This document shows positions 1-9,580 of a DNA stretch of 64,000 nt, one piece after another (position 1 is the stretch's first letter; each line of letters opens with the position of its first letter). Below the pieces are notes generated by a model. It had not been told where the DNA came from, did no database searches, and was given only the letters and a program-made list of their open reading frames with translations. Both the position numbers and the translations under genes were made by a program. Source of the stretch: Candidatus Riflebacteria bacterium HGW-Riflebacteria-2 (GTDB lineage Bacteria; Muiribacteriota; Ozemobacteria; Ozemobacterales; Ozemobacteraceae); assembly GCA_002839435.1 (NCBI GenBank), contig PGYA01000009.1, positions 38,036-102,035 of the forward strand. The letters are read 5' to 3'.

Positions 1-1458
1 ACCAATCAGCCTTTCAAGGTTGAATTGATCAATGAACTTGGCGATCAGACTATCACTACTTTCTCACATGGTGGATTCACCGATCTCTGCCGTGGCCCGC
101 ACGTTCAGGATTCCGGCGCGGTCAAGCATTTCAAATTACTCAGCGTAGCCGGCGCCTACTGGCGTGGCGACGAAAAACGCCCGATGCTGCAGCGTGTTTA
201 CGGCACAGCGTTCAGCAGCAAAGAAGAACTCAAAGAACATCTCGAACGCCTTGAAGAAGCTAAAAAGCGCGATCATCGCAAACTTGGCAAAGAACTCGAC
301 CTCTACTCGATTCACGAAGAAGTTGGTCCCGGGCTTGTTTTCTGGCATCCTAAGGGCGCCAGAATCAGGCACGAGATCGAAACTTTCTGGAAAGATCAGC
401 ACTATAAACATGGTTACGAGTTAATTAATACACCACACATTGGCCAGAAGTGGCTCTGGGAAACCAGCGGACATCTAGATTTCTATAAAGACTCAATGTA
501 CAGTCCAATGGAAATCGATGGTGCCGATTACTTTATCAAGCCGATGAACTGTCCGTTTCATATCATGATCTACAAATCGCAGATGCGCTCTTATCGCGAT
601 CTGCCGTTGCGCTGGGCCGAGCTAGGCACTGTTTATCGCTATGAAAAAAGCGGCGTATTACATGGACTGATGCGGGTGCGCGGTTTTACTCAGGATGACG
701 CACACATTATCTGCACGCCCGAACAGATCGAAGATGAAATTCGCGAGGTTCTGCGTTTCAGTCTCGGCATCTGGAAAGCCTTTGAGTTCAAAGAGGTCAA
801 GGCATATCTGGCAACCCGCCCTGAAAAGGCTGTCGGCGAAGAATCGCGTTGGGCCACAGCTATAGATTCTCTGCGCAAAGCCGTAGCGGCAGAAGGTCTT
901 GCCTGTGAAGTCGATGACGGTGGTGGCGCTTTTTACGGTCCGAAAATCGACCTCAAGGTAAAAGACGCTATCGGGCGTGAATGGCAGGTTACTACCATTC
1001 AGTTCGATTTCAATCTACCAGAACGTTTTGACATGACCTATGTCGGGGCTGACGGACAGCGACATCGCCCTTATATGGTTCATCGTGCCCTGCTCGGCTC
1101 GATCGAACGCTTTTTCGGCGTTCTGATAGAGCATCACAGTGGTGCCATGCCGGTCTGGTTGGCGCCGGTGCAGGCAGTTGTCATGCCGATTACCGAAAAA
1201 CATCATGATTATGCGCGCAAGGTTGTTGCTGCGATGAAGTTGCATGATATTCGCTGTGAGCTTGACAACCGCAACGACAAGATTGGTTATCGCATTCGCA
1301 ACGCCCAGATGCAGAAGATTCCGTTTATGCTGATTCTCGGCGATAACGAGGCAGATGAAGGCAAGATCACTGTGCGCCTGCGCAATGGCGAGAACCTGAC
1401 CGGAATTGCCCTCGAAGATTTTATCAGGGAGCAGGAATGGAAAAAACTGTCAATCTGA
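1..1458 (+). CDS. thrS: Threonyl-tRNA synthetase, 5'-truncated by window edge
   Basis: Charges tRNA-Thr with threonine in the cytoplasm. The reading frame is open from base 1 (first residues TNQPFKVE), so the gene begins outside the window; about 485 of the usual ~640 residues are present. The TGS domain and part of the editing domain are missing. Visible: the second-additional-domain motif FTDLCRGPHV, the zinc-site segment MNCPFHIMIY, class II motif 2 (YRYEKSGVLHGLMRVRGFTQ) followed by DDAHI, motif 3 (HRALLGSIERFFG), and the C-terminal anticodon-binding domain from about base 1140. The apparent TTG start at 25 is internal. The last codons overlap the next gene by 22 bases, implying co-transcription. 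Identification is secure. Confidence 0.97.
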   Translation, partial: TNQPFKVELINELGDQTITTFSHGGFTDLCRGPHVQDSGAVKHFKLLSVAGAYWRGDEKRPMLQRVYGTAFSSKEELKEHLERLEEAKKRDHRKLGKELDLYSIHEEVGPGLVFWHPKGARIRHEIETFWKDQHYKHGYELINTPHIGQKWLWETSGHLDFYKDSMYSPMEIDGADYFIKPMNCPFHIMIYKSQMRSYRDLPLRWAELGTVYRYEKSGVLHGLMRVRGFTQDDAHIICTPEQIEDEIREVLRFSLGIWKAFEFKEVKAYLATRPEKAVGEESRWATAIDSLRKAVAAEGLACEVDDGGGAFYGPKIDLKVKDAIGREWQVTTIQFDFNLPERFDMTYVGADGQRHRPYMVHRALLGSIERFFGVLIEHHSGAMPVWLAPVQAVVMPITEKHHDYARKVVAAMKLHDIRCELDNRNDKIGYRIRNAQMQKIPFMLILGDNEADEGKITVRLRNGENLTGIALEDFIREQEWKKLSI

Positions 1459-1790
1459 GCTTAAGAGACGTTGGTGATCTGATTTTTCGCATAACGCAAC
1501 GTTATCTGTTTCGCAAAAACGAGGATCTCGGCCTGGATGTGACGCTTCAGACCAGTCCTCTACAGGAAACCATGATTCTGCGTCTGCTCGACGAGACGCG
1601 TCTTCTCGTCAAGACTTTTCCGCACAAGAATTATTCCAATGAGCTGGTTTACCGCATTGAAGTATACAAAACACGTGAGGGCGACATGCGCGGCAACAAG
1701 ATTGCCTTTCTCGAGGCATCGCAACACGATGGCGCGGTAGATGAGATTCATCGTTTCGTTCAGAGCTACCTGGCGCAGCTCGGTTTCTAA
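1437..1790 (+). CDS. Hypothetical 117-residue protein
   Basis: Not recognised. The ATG lies inside the 3' end of thrS in another frame (22-base overlap), typical of translational coupling. The protein has no signal peptide or membrane segment and is predicted cytosolic with mixed helix and strand. It is rich in charged residues and has a strand-like centre (LQETMILRLLDETRLLVKTF) and an amphipathic C-terminal helix ending in LAQLGF. The overlap argues that it is a real gene and perhaps linked to translation, but no function can be assigned. Confidence 0.75.
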   Translation: MEKTVNLSLRDVGDLIFRITQRYLFRKNEDLGLDVTLQTSPLQETMILRLLDETRLLVKTFPHKNYSNELVYRIEVYKTREGDMRGNKIAFLEASQHDGAVDEIHRFVQSYLAQLGF

Positions 1791-1811
1791 CATTCATCCA
1801 AGGAGGCATAT

Positions 1812-1991
1812 ATGCAGGCAGTAGTAGATTCAAGGCACGGTGATTATTTCCGCTGTCTTCTCGAAAATGGCGATGTAATCAACGTCTACAAGAATGAATT
1901 GAGTGACGAAATAGGTATCGGTGACATCGTTAAAGTCAGTTTCGTCAAGGACAACGAAGCCAGCGCAAGACAGCGGGAACTGATGAAATAA
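1812..1991 (+). CDS. Small DUF3006-like protein, 59 residues
   Basis: A strong ribosome binding site (AAGGAGG, bases 1800-1806) precedes the ATG by five bases. The 59-residue product starts MQAVVDSRHGDYF and contains ENGDVINVY and GIGDIVKVSF. The pattern of an N-terminal 'AVVD' strand, an acidic turn, a short strand and a 'GD-V-V' strand resembles DUF3006 small proteins, which look like a compact beta-barrel. That family link is from memory and is tentative; family function is unknown. It sits 21 bases after the 117-residue gene and 20 bases before the next one, so it is probably in the same transcript as thrS. Confidence 0.72.
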   Translation: MQAVVDSRHGDYFRCLLENGDVINVYKNELSDEIGIGDIVKVSFVKDNEASARQRELMK

Positions 1992-2011
1992 GCCCCTTTT
2001 GGGAGGGAATT

Positions 2012-4072
2012 TTGCTTAAGAGGATTGCTCTTCTCTGCCTGTTCCTCGTTGCTTTCGCTCCGACAATCGGTGCGACGGAGGATGAGGCTGTTCTTCTCAA
2101 AAAGTCTCAGCTGCTGGTTCAGAAGGCACAGAGATACGAGCAGAAGGGCGAAATCGAAGATGCGGTAGCCTTTTACGAAGAGGCTTACAACACTTATCCG
2201 AAGAATATTCTTCCGCTGATGCTGTGGGGGAAAACTCTGGTCAAGGTCGGTATGTATGATCGCGCTTCTGAGCTTCTCGGGCAGATTCCAATAGAAAAAC
2301 TGCCGCCGGCCGGCCAGTCAGAAGTTCATCTTCTTATGGGCAGAATCGCGATAGCGCGGGGCTCGGTCGAAGATGCCGCTTCGGCTTATTCGCGGTCTTT
2401 AAAGGCATCTGAAAAGAATGATGTCGCCCGGGTTCGTCTGGCCATGGTCAATCAGCTGCTGGGAATGAGCAGTCGCGCCGACGAGCTTCTGCGTGACTAT
2501 GATAATTTCGCCGGGCTTGCCATGCCAGAGCTTAGACTGGCGTTGATGATCGATCTCGAACTGGCAAACTTTGGTCGAGCCATGTATACCAGCGCTGAGA
2601 TGTCACGCCTGTTATCGCGTTCTGGCGGTGAAGAAGGTGGCGGAGTTTTATCTGGTATCCTTTGTACTGCTCCGGCCATATTCATCACTTGTCTGCCGCT
2701 TGGTCTGAGTTATGTGCTTTGCGCCCTTTATTTTGCAGTTCTTTTTGCCGGACTTCTACTGCTTGCGACCAGACTGACAGCGCCCTCAGCCGTCTGGCAA
2801 AATGTTTTGTTTGTCGTTCTCGGGGTAGTTTCTGTTGTTACTGCGCAGGTTTTTATGAAGCATGATTTCTACGTTGCAATTCTACAGGATGACTTCTCTC
2901 TTTTCGATTCTCTCTGGATTATTCCCCGGATGCTTGTCGGCGGTCATTTTGTCGCTATTGCACTGTTTGCTGTTTTTCCGGCATTTCTGCTTTTACCGGC
3001 AGCCCAGAAGCCCAAGCGCCATGAGCTCTTCGGCATCTGGTTTTTCTGCTGGTTTTTCATGGCCTTCGTGCTTGTTTTTCAGAGCCGAATCGCTTTTGGC
3101 AGCAGAATGACCCTCATGGCTGTGACCTTTTTGCTGTCTGCTTTTACATCTTTTTTCATGCCGCTCGGCCGGTTCGTGATATTCAAGATCACATCTTTGC
3201 TCGGATATGGTGAATTTGCTTCCGTAAGTCATCAGGATCTTCGGGCCTCTGGCGGAATCAGCTTCACTGATGCAAAGATACTAGAAACAAAAGCCTGGAA
3301 ACTTATCGACAAGGACGAATACGGTGAAGCTATTATGGCTGCCCGCAAGGTTCTTGGCAGTTATGACCGCCAGACCTTTCCGATGCTGTGGAAAGCCTAT
3401 ATATTTGCTCTGATAGCCGGAGAAGATTATCTGGAAGCCCAGCAGCAGCTTGCTGAATTTCTTGAGGTATTCAAAAAGCACAATGCTTTTGAGTCAGGGC
3501 AGTTGTATGAGGCCTTCCTTAAAGTGCGCAAGGGGGATTTTGGCGGTGCGCTCAAGATTATCAGAGGATTGCCTGAACACAGGGTCAAGAGTTTCTCGCC
3601 AGATGAAAACGCTCTTTCGTTGCTTATTCTCGGCCGCTGTGCTCTTTCTTGCGGTGAAAACGTTCAGGCGCACATCGAACTTGTTAAAGCCTTTAACAGT
3701 GCCAGAATGCCTTTGATAAAGGCAGAAGCCCTGACCGAAGTGGCTGAGCTCGATTTTAACCTTAAATCGAAAGATGCTCTGGCTAAGCTTAAAGACAAGC
3801 TTTCGTCAATTTCAGGCGGGGCATTGGTGGCTTCTTACAAGGATGTTATCTTATCAATCCTGGCGCAGTCTGATAACCAGCCTGCCGAAGCACTGAAGCT
3901 GGCCGAGAAAGCCTCTAGCGGTAAAATCAGGAACAGCCGGGCGTTTGCCTGGTATGGGCATCTGCTCTGTCTTGCCGGAGAGTTTTCCCGGGCCGAAGAA
4001 TTGCTGACAAAAATGGCGCCTGACAGTCAGGATGCCAGCCGATTGATGTCTGAGGTTACTTCTTCCTCTTGA
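2012..4072 (+). CDS. TPR protein with central polytopic membrane domain
   Basis: A 686-residue envelope protein with a TTG start chosen because GGGAGGG (2001-2007) precedes it by four bases. Residues 1-21 form a signal sequence (MLKRIALLCLFLVAFAPTIGA). TPR-like helical repeats follow at about 30-200. Residues about 211-395 hold roughly six hydrophobic helices, and a second TPR-like block fills about 410-680. The two helical-repeat domains flank the membrane region, which suggests a scaffold that binds other proteins beside the membrane. The cyclase gene follows 108 bases downstream on the same strand. No enzymatic motif is visible and I do not recognise a named family. Confidence 0.85.
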   Translation: MLKRIALLCLFLVAFAPTIGATEDEAVLLKKSQLLVQKAQRYEQKGEIEDAVAFYEEAYNTYPKNILPLMLWGKTLVKVGMYDRASELLGQIPIEKLPPAGQSEVHLLMGRIAIARGSVEDAASAYSRSLKASEKNDVARVRLAMVNQLLGMSSRADELLRDYDNFAGLAMPELRLALMIDLELANFGRAMYTSAEMSRLLSRSGGEEGGGVLSGILCTAPAIFITCLPLGLSYVLCALYFAVLFAGLLLLATRLTAPSAVWQNVLFVVLGVVSVVTAQVFMKHDFYVAILQDDFSLFDSLWIIPRMLVGGHFVAIALFAVFPAFLLLPAAQKPKRHELFGIWFFCWFFMAFVLVFQSRIAFGSRMTLMAVTFLLSAFTSFFMPLGRFVIFKITSLLGYGEFASVSHQDLRASGGISFTDAKILETKAWKLIDKDEYGEAIMAARKVLGSYDRQTFPMLWKAYIFALIAGEDYLEAQQQLAEFLEVFKKHNAFESGQLYEAFLKVRKGDFGGALKIIRGLPEHRVKSFSPDENALSLLILGRCALSCGENVQAHIELVKAFNSARMPLIKAEALTEVAELDFNLKSKDALAKLKDKLSSISGGALVASYKDVILSILAQSDNQPAEALKLAEKASSGKIRNSRAFAWYGHLLCLAGEFSRAEELLTKMAPDSQDASRLMSEVTSSS

Positions 4073-4180
4073 ATTTATCGGCAATTCATGCCAGAATCAA
4101 TTCATAGTCTGTCAATTAAAGCTTCCCGATGGATCATTGGTGACAGGCCGCAAGATTGATTTAACTGCAATGGTGGCAAA

Positions 4181-6316
4181 ATGGCCGACCTGACTTCCGA
4201 TCAACCAAAAACCTTTAAGGATCGCCTGCCTGATATTCTGGGATTTCTTGGCAGCGTCGCGGTTGTTGGTGTCGCTTACATGGTCTTTACCGATAAGATT
4301 CCCAAGAATTTCGGGGCAATTTTTCCCTATTTTTATATTCTTGCCATCGTGGGAATACTCGGGGTGCTCGGCGAAAAAGTAGCTACCACACTGCTTTCGT
4401 TTTTCCTGCCTATTCTTCTTGCCGCGGCAACCCTGGCCTTCAAATTCAAGCCACAACAGTATCCGATCGAGGACTGGTGGGAAATCTATTCTGTCCTGGT
4501 GCTGTTTTCTGCTGGTTTCGTTGTTTTCCTTTTTTTCAGATTCGAGCAGGCAAAACTTTCGGGTGGCGGAAAATCTGGCGGTGGCAGTGGCGGTGGCGGT
4601 GGACCGCTGAAGACAAGGGTCGATCCCAATGCTGCAGCAAAATTTCGCGAAGAACAGCAGAAAAAATCTGCTGCCAAGGGCGACAATATGGGCGACCTCG
4701 ATCAAAAGGCGGGATTGAAGCAGCCTGCACCTAAAGCTGGTGAAGCCAAGGCGGGGCTTCCAAACACAAAGGCTCCCGCTAACCCTGATGAAACGGCAGA
4801 AGAGCGCATGGAAAGAGAGATGCGCGAATTGAAAGATGAATTCAGCAAGCGCTCCATGCGACTGGGCACTACGCTGATGCGCATTAAGAACCTTGCCAAA
4901 AGTCTTGAGCGCGACCAGATCTTCAACAATATCATCGAAATTATTACCAAGGGGCTTGATGCTACCAAGGTTCAGCTGCTTATCAACGACGATAAGGAAG
5001 GTAAATTAAGAATCGTAACTGCTGCTGGCATGAAGCCGAAAGATTACAAGGATCTTGAGATTCCTCATGAAGAAAGCAGTATGATAACCCATCTTCTGCA
5101 TCAGAAGGTGAATGAAGTTACTGGTGGCGCTGGAGCCCTCGGGGTAAAAGAGTGCGAAATGGATCCCAAAACCAAGGGACTGGTGGGGCAGGGGGTACTC
5201 AAATCTGTTCTGTGCGCTCCGATTTATGCAGAAGGCAAGATGTTTGCCGTAATCAATGTCGAGCAGATGGCAAATCCTGATTATACACGTGACGATCAGA
5301 ATCTGCTGTCAACCTGCGCTGATATTGCCGGTCTGGTTATGAAAAATGCCAAACTTTACTCAGCTACCATGGAAGATCTTGTTTCGGCACAAAAGCTGAG
5401 CGAAGATCAGCTCAAGAAAAATGAAGAGCTCAAAGGCAGTCTGTCGCGTATCGTTTCGCCAAGCGTTGCCGAGCTCATTATGTCTAATCCATCAGGATTG
5501 AAGCTTGGTGGCAGCAAATGTGAAGTCACCATGTTTTTCTCAGATATCCGAGGTTTCACCAAGATGTCTGAAGGCATGGATCCAACTGACATCGTTGAAC
5601 AGCTGAACGTCTACTTTACCCGCATGACCGACATTCTGATGGAACTCGATGGCACACTCGATAAATACGTTGGTGATGAGCTTATGGCTCTCTTCGGAGC
5701 GCCGGTGATGCGCGATGATGACCCGATCAGGGCTGTTCTCACCGGTGTGCACATGCTCGATGCCCTGCGTGAACTCCAGGAAATGTGGAAAGAACAAGGA
5801 AAACCGGTTATCAGTATCGGCATAGGGATCAACACCGGCGAGGTAACGGCTGGATACATGGGCAGCGAAAAGCAGCTTTCATATACGGTTATTGGAGACA
5901 ATGTCAACCTCGCCGCCCGCGTTATGTCAGTTGCCAAACCCATGGAAATGTTCATAACGCGCTCGACTTATGAAAGGGTTAAACCTTATTTTGATATTAC
6001 CCAGCGCGAATCGATCATGGTCAAGGGCAAATCCATGGAGATCGAAATATTTCAGGTGAACGGAATAAACCCTGAGGTCGATTTCAGCGAACTCCTTGGC
6101 AAGAGCATTATTCATATCGCATCTGGAATTGAAACAGAGAAAACAGATAAGAAGCAGGTAGATGCAATTGTACGTCCCCCTCCAGGAATGAAAGAAGAGG
6201 ATATGAAACAGAATATCCAGCTGGAAAAAGCAAAAACGATTGAGTGTCAAAACTGCGGACATGAAAATAACATGCAGGAAAAATTCTGTACAAAGTGCGG
6301 TATGCCGATTTTTTAA
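4181..6316 (+). CDS. Membrane GAF-domain class III adenylate cyclase with C-terminal zinc ribbon
   Basis: Predicted to make cAMP from ATP. Domains in order: hydrophobic helices within about residues 15-122; a glycine-rich hinge (about 127-141) and charged linker; a short coiled coil near 205-235; a GAF domain at about 240-395; a class III cyclase domain at about 440-625; and a C-terminal zinc ribbon (CQNCGHENN then CTKCGMPIF). Metal-binding aspartates are D455 (FSDIRGF) and D499 (KYVGDEL). The adenine-selecting pair of class IIIb enzymes is present as K495 and T569, and transition-state residues N576 and R580 are present (VNLAAR). All catalytic residues being intact, activity is likely. The GAF ligand and the zinc-ribbon role are unknown. 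No clear Shine-Dalgarno precedes the ATG. Confidence 0.93.
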   Translation: MADLTSDQPKTFKDRLPDILGFLGSVAVVGVAYMVFTDKIPKNFGAIFPYFYILAIVGILGVLGEKVATTLLSFFLPILLAAATLAFKFKPQQYPIEDWWEIYSVLVLFSAGFVVFLFFRFEQAKLSGGGKSGGGSGGGGGPLKTRVDPNAAAKFREEQQKKSAAKGDNMGDLDQKAGLKQPAPKAGEAKAGLPNTKAPANPDETAEERMEREMRELKDEFSKRSMRLGTTLMRIKNLAKSLERDQIFNNIIEIITKGLDATKVQLLINDDKEGKLRIVTAAGMKPKDYKDLEIPHEESSMITHLLHQKVNEVTGGAGALGVKECEMDPKTKGLVGQGVLKSVLCAPIYAEGKMFAVINVEQMANPDYTRDDQNLLSTCADIAGLVMKNAKLYSATMEDLVSAQKLSEDQLKKNEELKGSLSRIVSPSVAELIMSNPSGLKLGGSKCEVTMFFSDIRGFTKMSEGMDPTDIVEQLNVYFTRMTDILMELDGTLDKYVGDELMALFGAPVMRDDDPIRAVLTGVHMLDALRELQEMWKEQGKPVISIGIGINTGEVTAGYMGSEKQLSYTVIGDNVNLAARVMSVAKPMEMFITRSTYERVKPYFDITQRESIMVKGKSMEIEIFQVNGINPEVDFSELLGKSIIHIASGIETEKTDKKQVDAIVRPPPGMKEEDMKQNIQLEKAKTIECQNCGHENNMQEKFCTKCGMPIF

Positions 6317-6398
6317 TCAGGTACAATATTTTGCTTGCATCCTTAATTTTTTAGATTTAACATCAGTGAAAATGTACATAATCTCGGGGGAATGAATC

Positions 6399-7124
6399 TT
6401 GAAACACAGCAGAATCATCATTATTTTGACTGCCGTTATTCTTTTCTTCGGCGCCCGTATCGACGCCGCCCTGTCTCTTGAAGCACTTGCTGCCATCGAC
6501 GAGATGCGTGCGCGAGCTAATCAGAGTATTCAAACAACTGATGATGAATCAGTCAGCGATCAGTATGTGCCTGGCCAGGAACTGAGATCTGTTCTGGCAA
6601 GGTACCGTGTTCGCGTCTATGGCGCACCAGATGCCACCGATAATTCTCTCGAGCATTGGCGGGTCTCTGTCCCGGAACCGAGTCAGGTATCGTCTGATTA
6701 CGAGGCCGGAGCCATGCTTGCAAAAGCACTCGACAATTATCGTACCCAGCGCAAGGTATTCAACCTTGTTAAGGTTATGAAAGCCAGAGAAGCTACCACA
6801 AATGATGACCAGGATTCAGAAGAACCCTCTGCTGCCAGCGTCGATAATGCGACTGGTAAGACCGAATCATCTACTTCGACAGAGCGCTCTGCAGCCATGC
6901 CTGTTACTGTCAGTTCGTCTGAGCTGCTTACCCAGAGCAAAGCCGCGCTAGACGAGAGTGTTGCTGATGCGTCACATTCGTCTTCCGGTTATTCAAAGGC
7001 CGCATCTTCTTCTACAAATACTGCATCTGCGCTTGAGTCCGCTTCTGGCAACGACATAGATGACACTGAAGTTCAGAAATATGAATTCAAGATGCCTCGC
7101 AATTACCGCATCATGGTAAAATAG
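6399..7124 (+). CDS. Exported hypothetical protein, Ser-rich
   Basis: A 241-residue protein not recognised from any family. TTG start chosen because GGGGG (6386-6390) lies eight bases upstream; the ATG at 6392 is out of frame. Residues 1-24 are a good signal peptide (IIIILTAVILFFGARIDA). The mature protein has an N-terminal helical part and a long low-complexity Ser/Thr/Ala/Asp region (about 135-220) likely to be disordered, then a short basic C-terminus (YEFKMPRNYRIMVK). Probably periplasmic or surface-exposed. It lies between the cyclase and the next TPR gene. Confidence 0.75.
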   Translation: MKHSRIIIILTAVILFFGARIDAALSLEALAAIDEMRARANQSIQTTDDESVSDQYVPGQELRSVLARYRVRVYGAPDATDNSLEHWRVSVPEPSQVSSDYEAGAMLAKALDNYRTQRKVFNLVKVMKAREATTNDDQDSEEPSAASVDNATGKTESSTSTERSAAMPVTVSSSELLTQSKAALDESVADASHSSSGYSKAASSSTNTASALESASGNDIDDTEVQKYEFKMPRNYRIMVK

Positions 7125-7158
7125 TAAGGTTTCCCGCAGCATATTTGCTAATGTCTGT

Positions 7159-7187
7159 TTGACAGCAGTGGGCCTTTGGGTTAAGCT
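7159..7187 (+). promoter_or_regulatory. Promoter of the 7194 gene, possibly leaderless
   Basis: A perfect -35 TTGACA (7159-7164), a 17-base spacer and a weaker -10 TAAGCT (7182-7187). The -10 ends six bases before the ATG at 7194, placing transcription start at or next to the start codon. No Shine-Dalgarno is visible before that ATG. Confidence 0.5.
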
Positions 7188-7193
7188 TTCGCA

Positions 7194-8789
7194 ATGAGCA
7201 CATACCAAGCATTTCTTTCATGCTTCTGCATCCGCCTTATTGCTTTGCTGACGCTGGTTGTCGTGGCGTCAGCCGCATCTCTGCCGGCTCAGAATTTGTC
7301 TCTGGCCAATACAATTTACAACCAGGGAATCGAACATTACGCTGACGGAGACTATCGAAGCGCAATAGATTACCTCGGGCAGATCGTTCAGATGATGCCT
7401 GAGCACGATCAGGCAAGGTATTACCTGGCATATAGCTATTCACTGTCAGGTGAGCATGAAAAGGCTTTGCAGCATGCAAGGATACTTGCATCCAGATACC
7501 CCGGACATCAGCTTTATCTTGATCTTATCGCTGAATTCAGTCAGCGCATGCTTGGCGAACAGCAGCCGGCAGTTTCCATTCACGAGTCTTCATCTCTTTC
7601 ATCTGAGCCGGAGTATAAGGTGTATACCCCGCCAGTCAGCGCTCCGCGTGAATTTCGCCGGGACAAGACATCAGCAAAGCCCTTGACTTTGATTGATCGT
7701 ATTGCTCAGATGATCGAAGAAGAACGTTATGCGCAGGCTTCTGACGAGCTGGCAGGGCTTCTTGCCGCAGAACCTGAGAATGCGGCAGCAAAATATTATC
7801 TCGGTATGCTTCACTTTAATCAGGCTGAGTTCGCCTCTGCCACAGAGCATCTCGAGGCTTCTCTCAAAATCAAGGCCGATAACTTTGATGCCTGCTTTTT
7901 CGCCGGATCTAGCTATCTTAACCGGCAAATGCTGGCTCAGGCCGAAAAGTATTTTGAGCGGGCTTTGCAGATCAAGGACGACGCTTTTACCCGGATCAAT
8001 CTCGCCGACATCTATGTTCGTACGAGCCGGCCGGCTGAATCAGAGAAAATGTACCAGACCGTTATTAAAGCCAACCCTGACTATACTGAGGCACGAGTAG
8101 GATTGGCTCTGGTTAAGCTTGCCCAGGGAAACATTGAAGAATCAGCTGAGATCGTTAACAAGGTTCTCAGCGAAAATCCCGCGAATGCCAGGGCGCGCTA
8201 TGCCAGATCACAGATATTAATGGAGAATCGCCTGTATTCAGAAGCCCTTGCAGAAGCGCAAGCGGCGTATGAAAGTTCTATCGGCAATCCAGAATACCGC
8301 GTAAACTATGCTCTGGCATTGTTGCGTAATTTTCAGGTGGAGCCCGCCATGCAGGAGGCTCAGCAGGTTCTGGAAATATGGCCCGAATTTGTTGAAGCAA
8401 GACTGGTTCTGGCCGAAGGCATGATAATGGCCGGGAACACTGGCGCTGCCACCAGTCTTATTGAGGCGGCCGCCGCCAGTCAGCAGTTACCCCAGATCGA
8501 TTATCTGCGCGCAACTCTGGCCGCAGCATCAGGCAATCATGAACAGGCAAAGACTCACTGGAAAAAGTATCTCGAAGGCGCGGCTGGTATGCCTTCAGCC
8601 CATTTGAGGTATGCCATGTATCTGGAATCGGTTTCAGACAAGTCTGGAGCGCTTGATGCTTACAAAAATATTGTTGAGAAATTTCCAGACTCTTCGTTGG
8701 CAGGTGGCGTTCAGGCCGATATCACCAGGTTGTCGCAGGTAGAAGTGCCAGCGACAGTTACGCCCGGACCGCCGATCCCGGGTTTGTGA
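7194..8789 (+). CDS. Exported TPR-repeat protein
   Basis: A 531-residue protein with an N-terminal signal sequence (hydrophobic stretch LIALLTLVVVASAASLPA, about residues 16-33) followed by about ten TPR-like helix pairs. Clear ones include NQGIEHYADGDYRSAIDYL near residue 43, AKYYLGMLHFNQAEFASATE near 200 and YAMYLESVSDKSGALDAYKN near 480. A non-repeat, Ser/Pro-containing linker lies near 125-165, and the C-terminus is a short Pro-rich tail. TPR solenoids bind proteins, so a periplasmic assembly or scaffold role is likely. The stop codon overlaps the next gene's GTG. Confidence 0.88.
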   Translation: MSTYQAFLSCFCIRLIALLTLVVVASAASLPAQNLSLANTIYNQGIEHYADGDYRSAIDYLGQIVQMMPEHDQARYYLAYSYSLSGEHEKALQHARILASRYPGHQLYLDLIAEFSQRMLGEQQPAVSIHESSSLSSEPEYKVYTPPVSAPREFRRDKTSAKPLTLIDRIAQMIEEERYAQASDELAGLLAAEPENAAAKYYLGMLHFNQAEFASATEHLEASLKIKADNFDACFFAGSSYLNRQMLAQAEKYFERALQIKDDAFTRINLADIYVRTSRPAESEKMYQTVIKANPDYTEARVGLALVKLAQGNIEESAEIVNKVLSENPANARARYARSQILMENRLYSEALAEAQAAYESSIGNPEYRVNYALALLRNFQVEPAMQEAQQVLEIWPEFVEARLVLAEGMIMAGNTGAATSLIEAAAASQQLPQIDYLRATLAAASGNHEQAKTHWKKYLEGAAGMPSAHLRYAMYLESVSDKSGALDAYKNIVEKFPDSSLAGGVQADITRLSQVEVPATVTPGPPIPGL

Positions 8790-9580
8790 TGCGAGACTCT
8801 GGGGTCAGACTCGCATGGCCAAAATATATCATGGCTGTAACGATCTTTTTTCTGCCCATGCTTATTCAAACGCCTTGCCGTTTATTCGGGTGTGATAACA
8901 CACTCCTGGAGATGCTTACCGGATCGAAAGCCCAGGACTCTGTTAATGAGAAACTGCTGGTGATTTCGAGCAAAATGCAGGTAACCGCGGAGCTGGCAAA
9001 GGCTTTTAACCACGCTGCTGCTGAAAAGATGCATCAGGAGTCGATGGAGAGCTGGCTCTATGTGGCTACGCAGATTACTTCCGATCCGCCGGGCAGCGCA
9101 ACCGGAGATATCGAGTTCAACCCTTTGCTGGTAAAGATTTCACGAGATCTCGGCACTGTCCGCCAGTTACTCGCCGGTCGTCAGAGCGATGACGTGCATG
9201 ACAGGCTTGAACTCTGTGTCAGTCGCATGTCATTGCTTGCCGCGATTATCAACGGAAACACCAGTATGCGGGAATTTCTCAGCTTCGAACTGCTTTTGCT
9301 CGGCCTCCGACCGCTGCCACTGTCTTTTGCTGCCAGTCGCGCTGCGATTGCCCTCGCCGATTTTAATGCGGCACTCGATAATCTGAAACTGCCGCAAACA
9401 CCTGAAGTCAAAGAAAAAACCGTTTTGCTTAAAACGATTTTTGCAAATTTGCAAGATTCTGCCGCGGCCGATGGAAATGCATTCAGCAAAAAAACCCTGA
9501 CGTCGTATCTCACGCTCTATAATGAATTTTCTGCGTTGAAAAAAATCTTGCTGGCAGACAAGTATTTTGTCGCTCAGTAA
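8786..9580 (+). CDS. Hypothetical exported helical protein
   Basis: 264 residues, unknown family. A GTG at 8786 overlaps the stop of the TPR gene; the ATG at 8789 is an equally possible start. A hydrophobic stretch near residues 15-33 (YIMAVTIFFLPMLIQTPC) is a signal peptide or anchor, followed by a nearby Cys (LFGC). The rest is strongly helical, Leu/Ala-rich and lacks catalytic-looking motifs. Overlap implies it is co-translated with the TPR protein and may be its partner. Confidence 0.7.
   Translation: MMRDSGVRLAWPKYIMAVTIFFLPMLIQTPCRLFGCDNTLLEMLTGSKAQDSVNEKLLVISSKMQVTAELAKAFNHAAAEKMHQESMESWLYVATQITSDPPGSATGDIEFNPLLVKISRDLGTVRQLLAGRQSDDVHDRLELCVSRMSLLAAIINGNTSMREFLSFELLLLGLRPLPLSFAASRAAIALADFNAALDNLKLPQTPEVKEKTVLLKTIFANLQDSAAADGNAFSKKTLTSYLTLYNEFSALKKILLADKYFVAQ

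Noticed and set aside
4112..4705. Minus-strand open frame (197 residues) opposite the cyclase N-terminus
   Set aside because: Antisense to the membrane helices and Gly-rich hinge of a clear gene; low-complexity translation.
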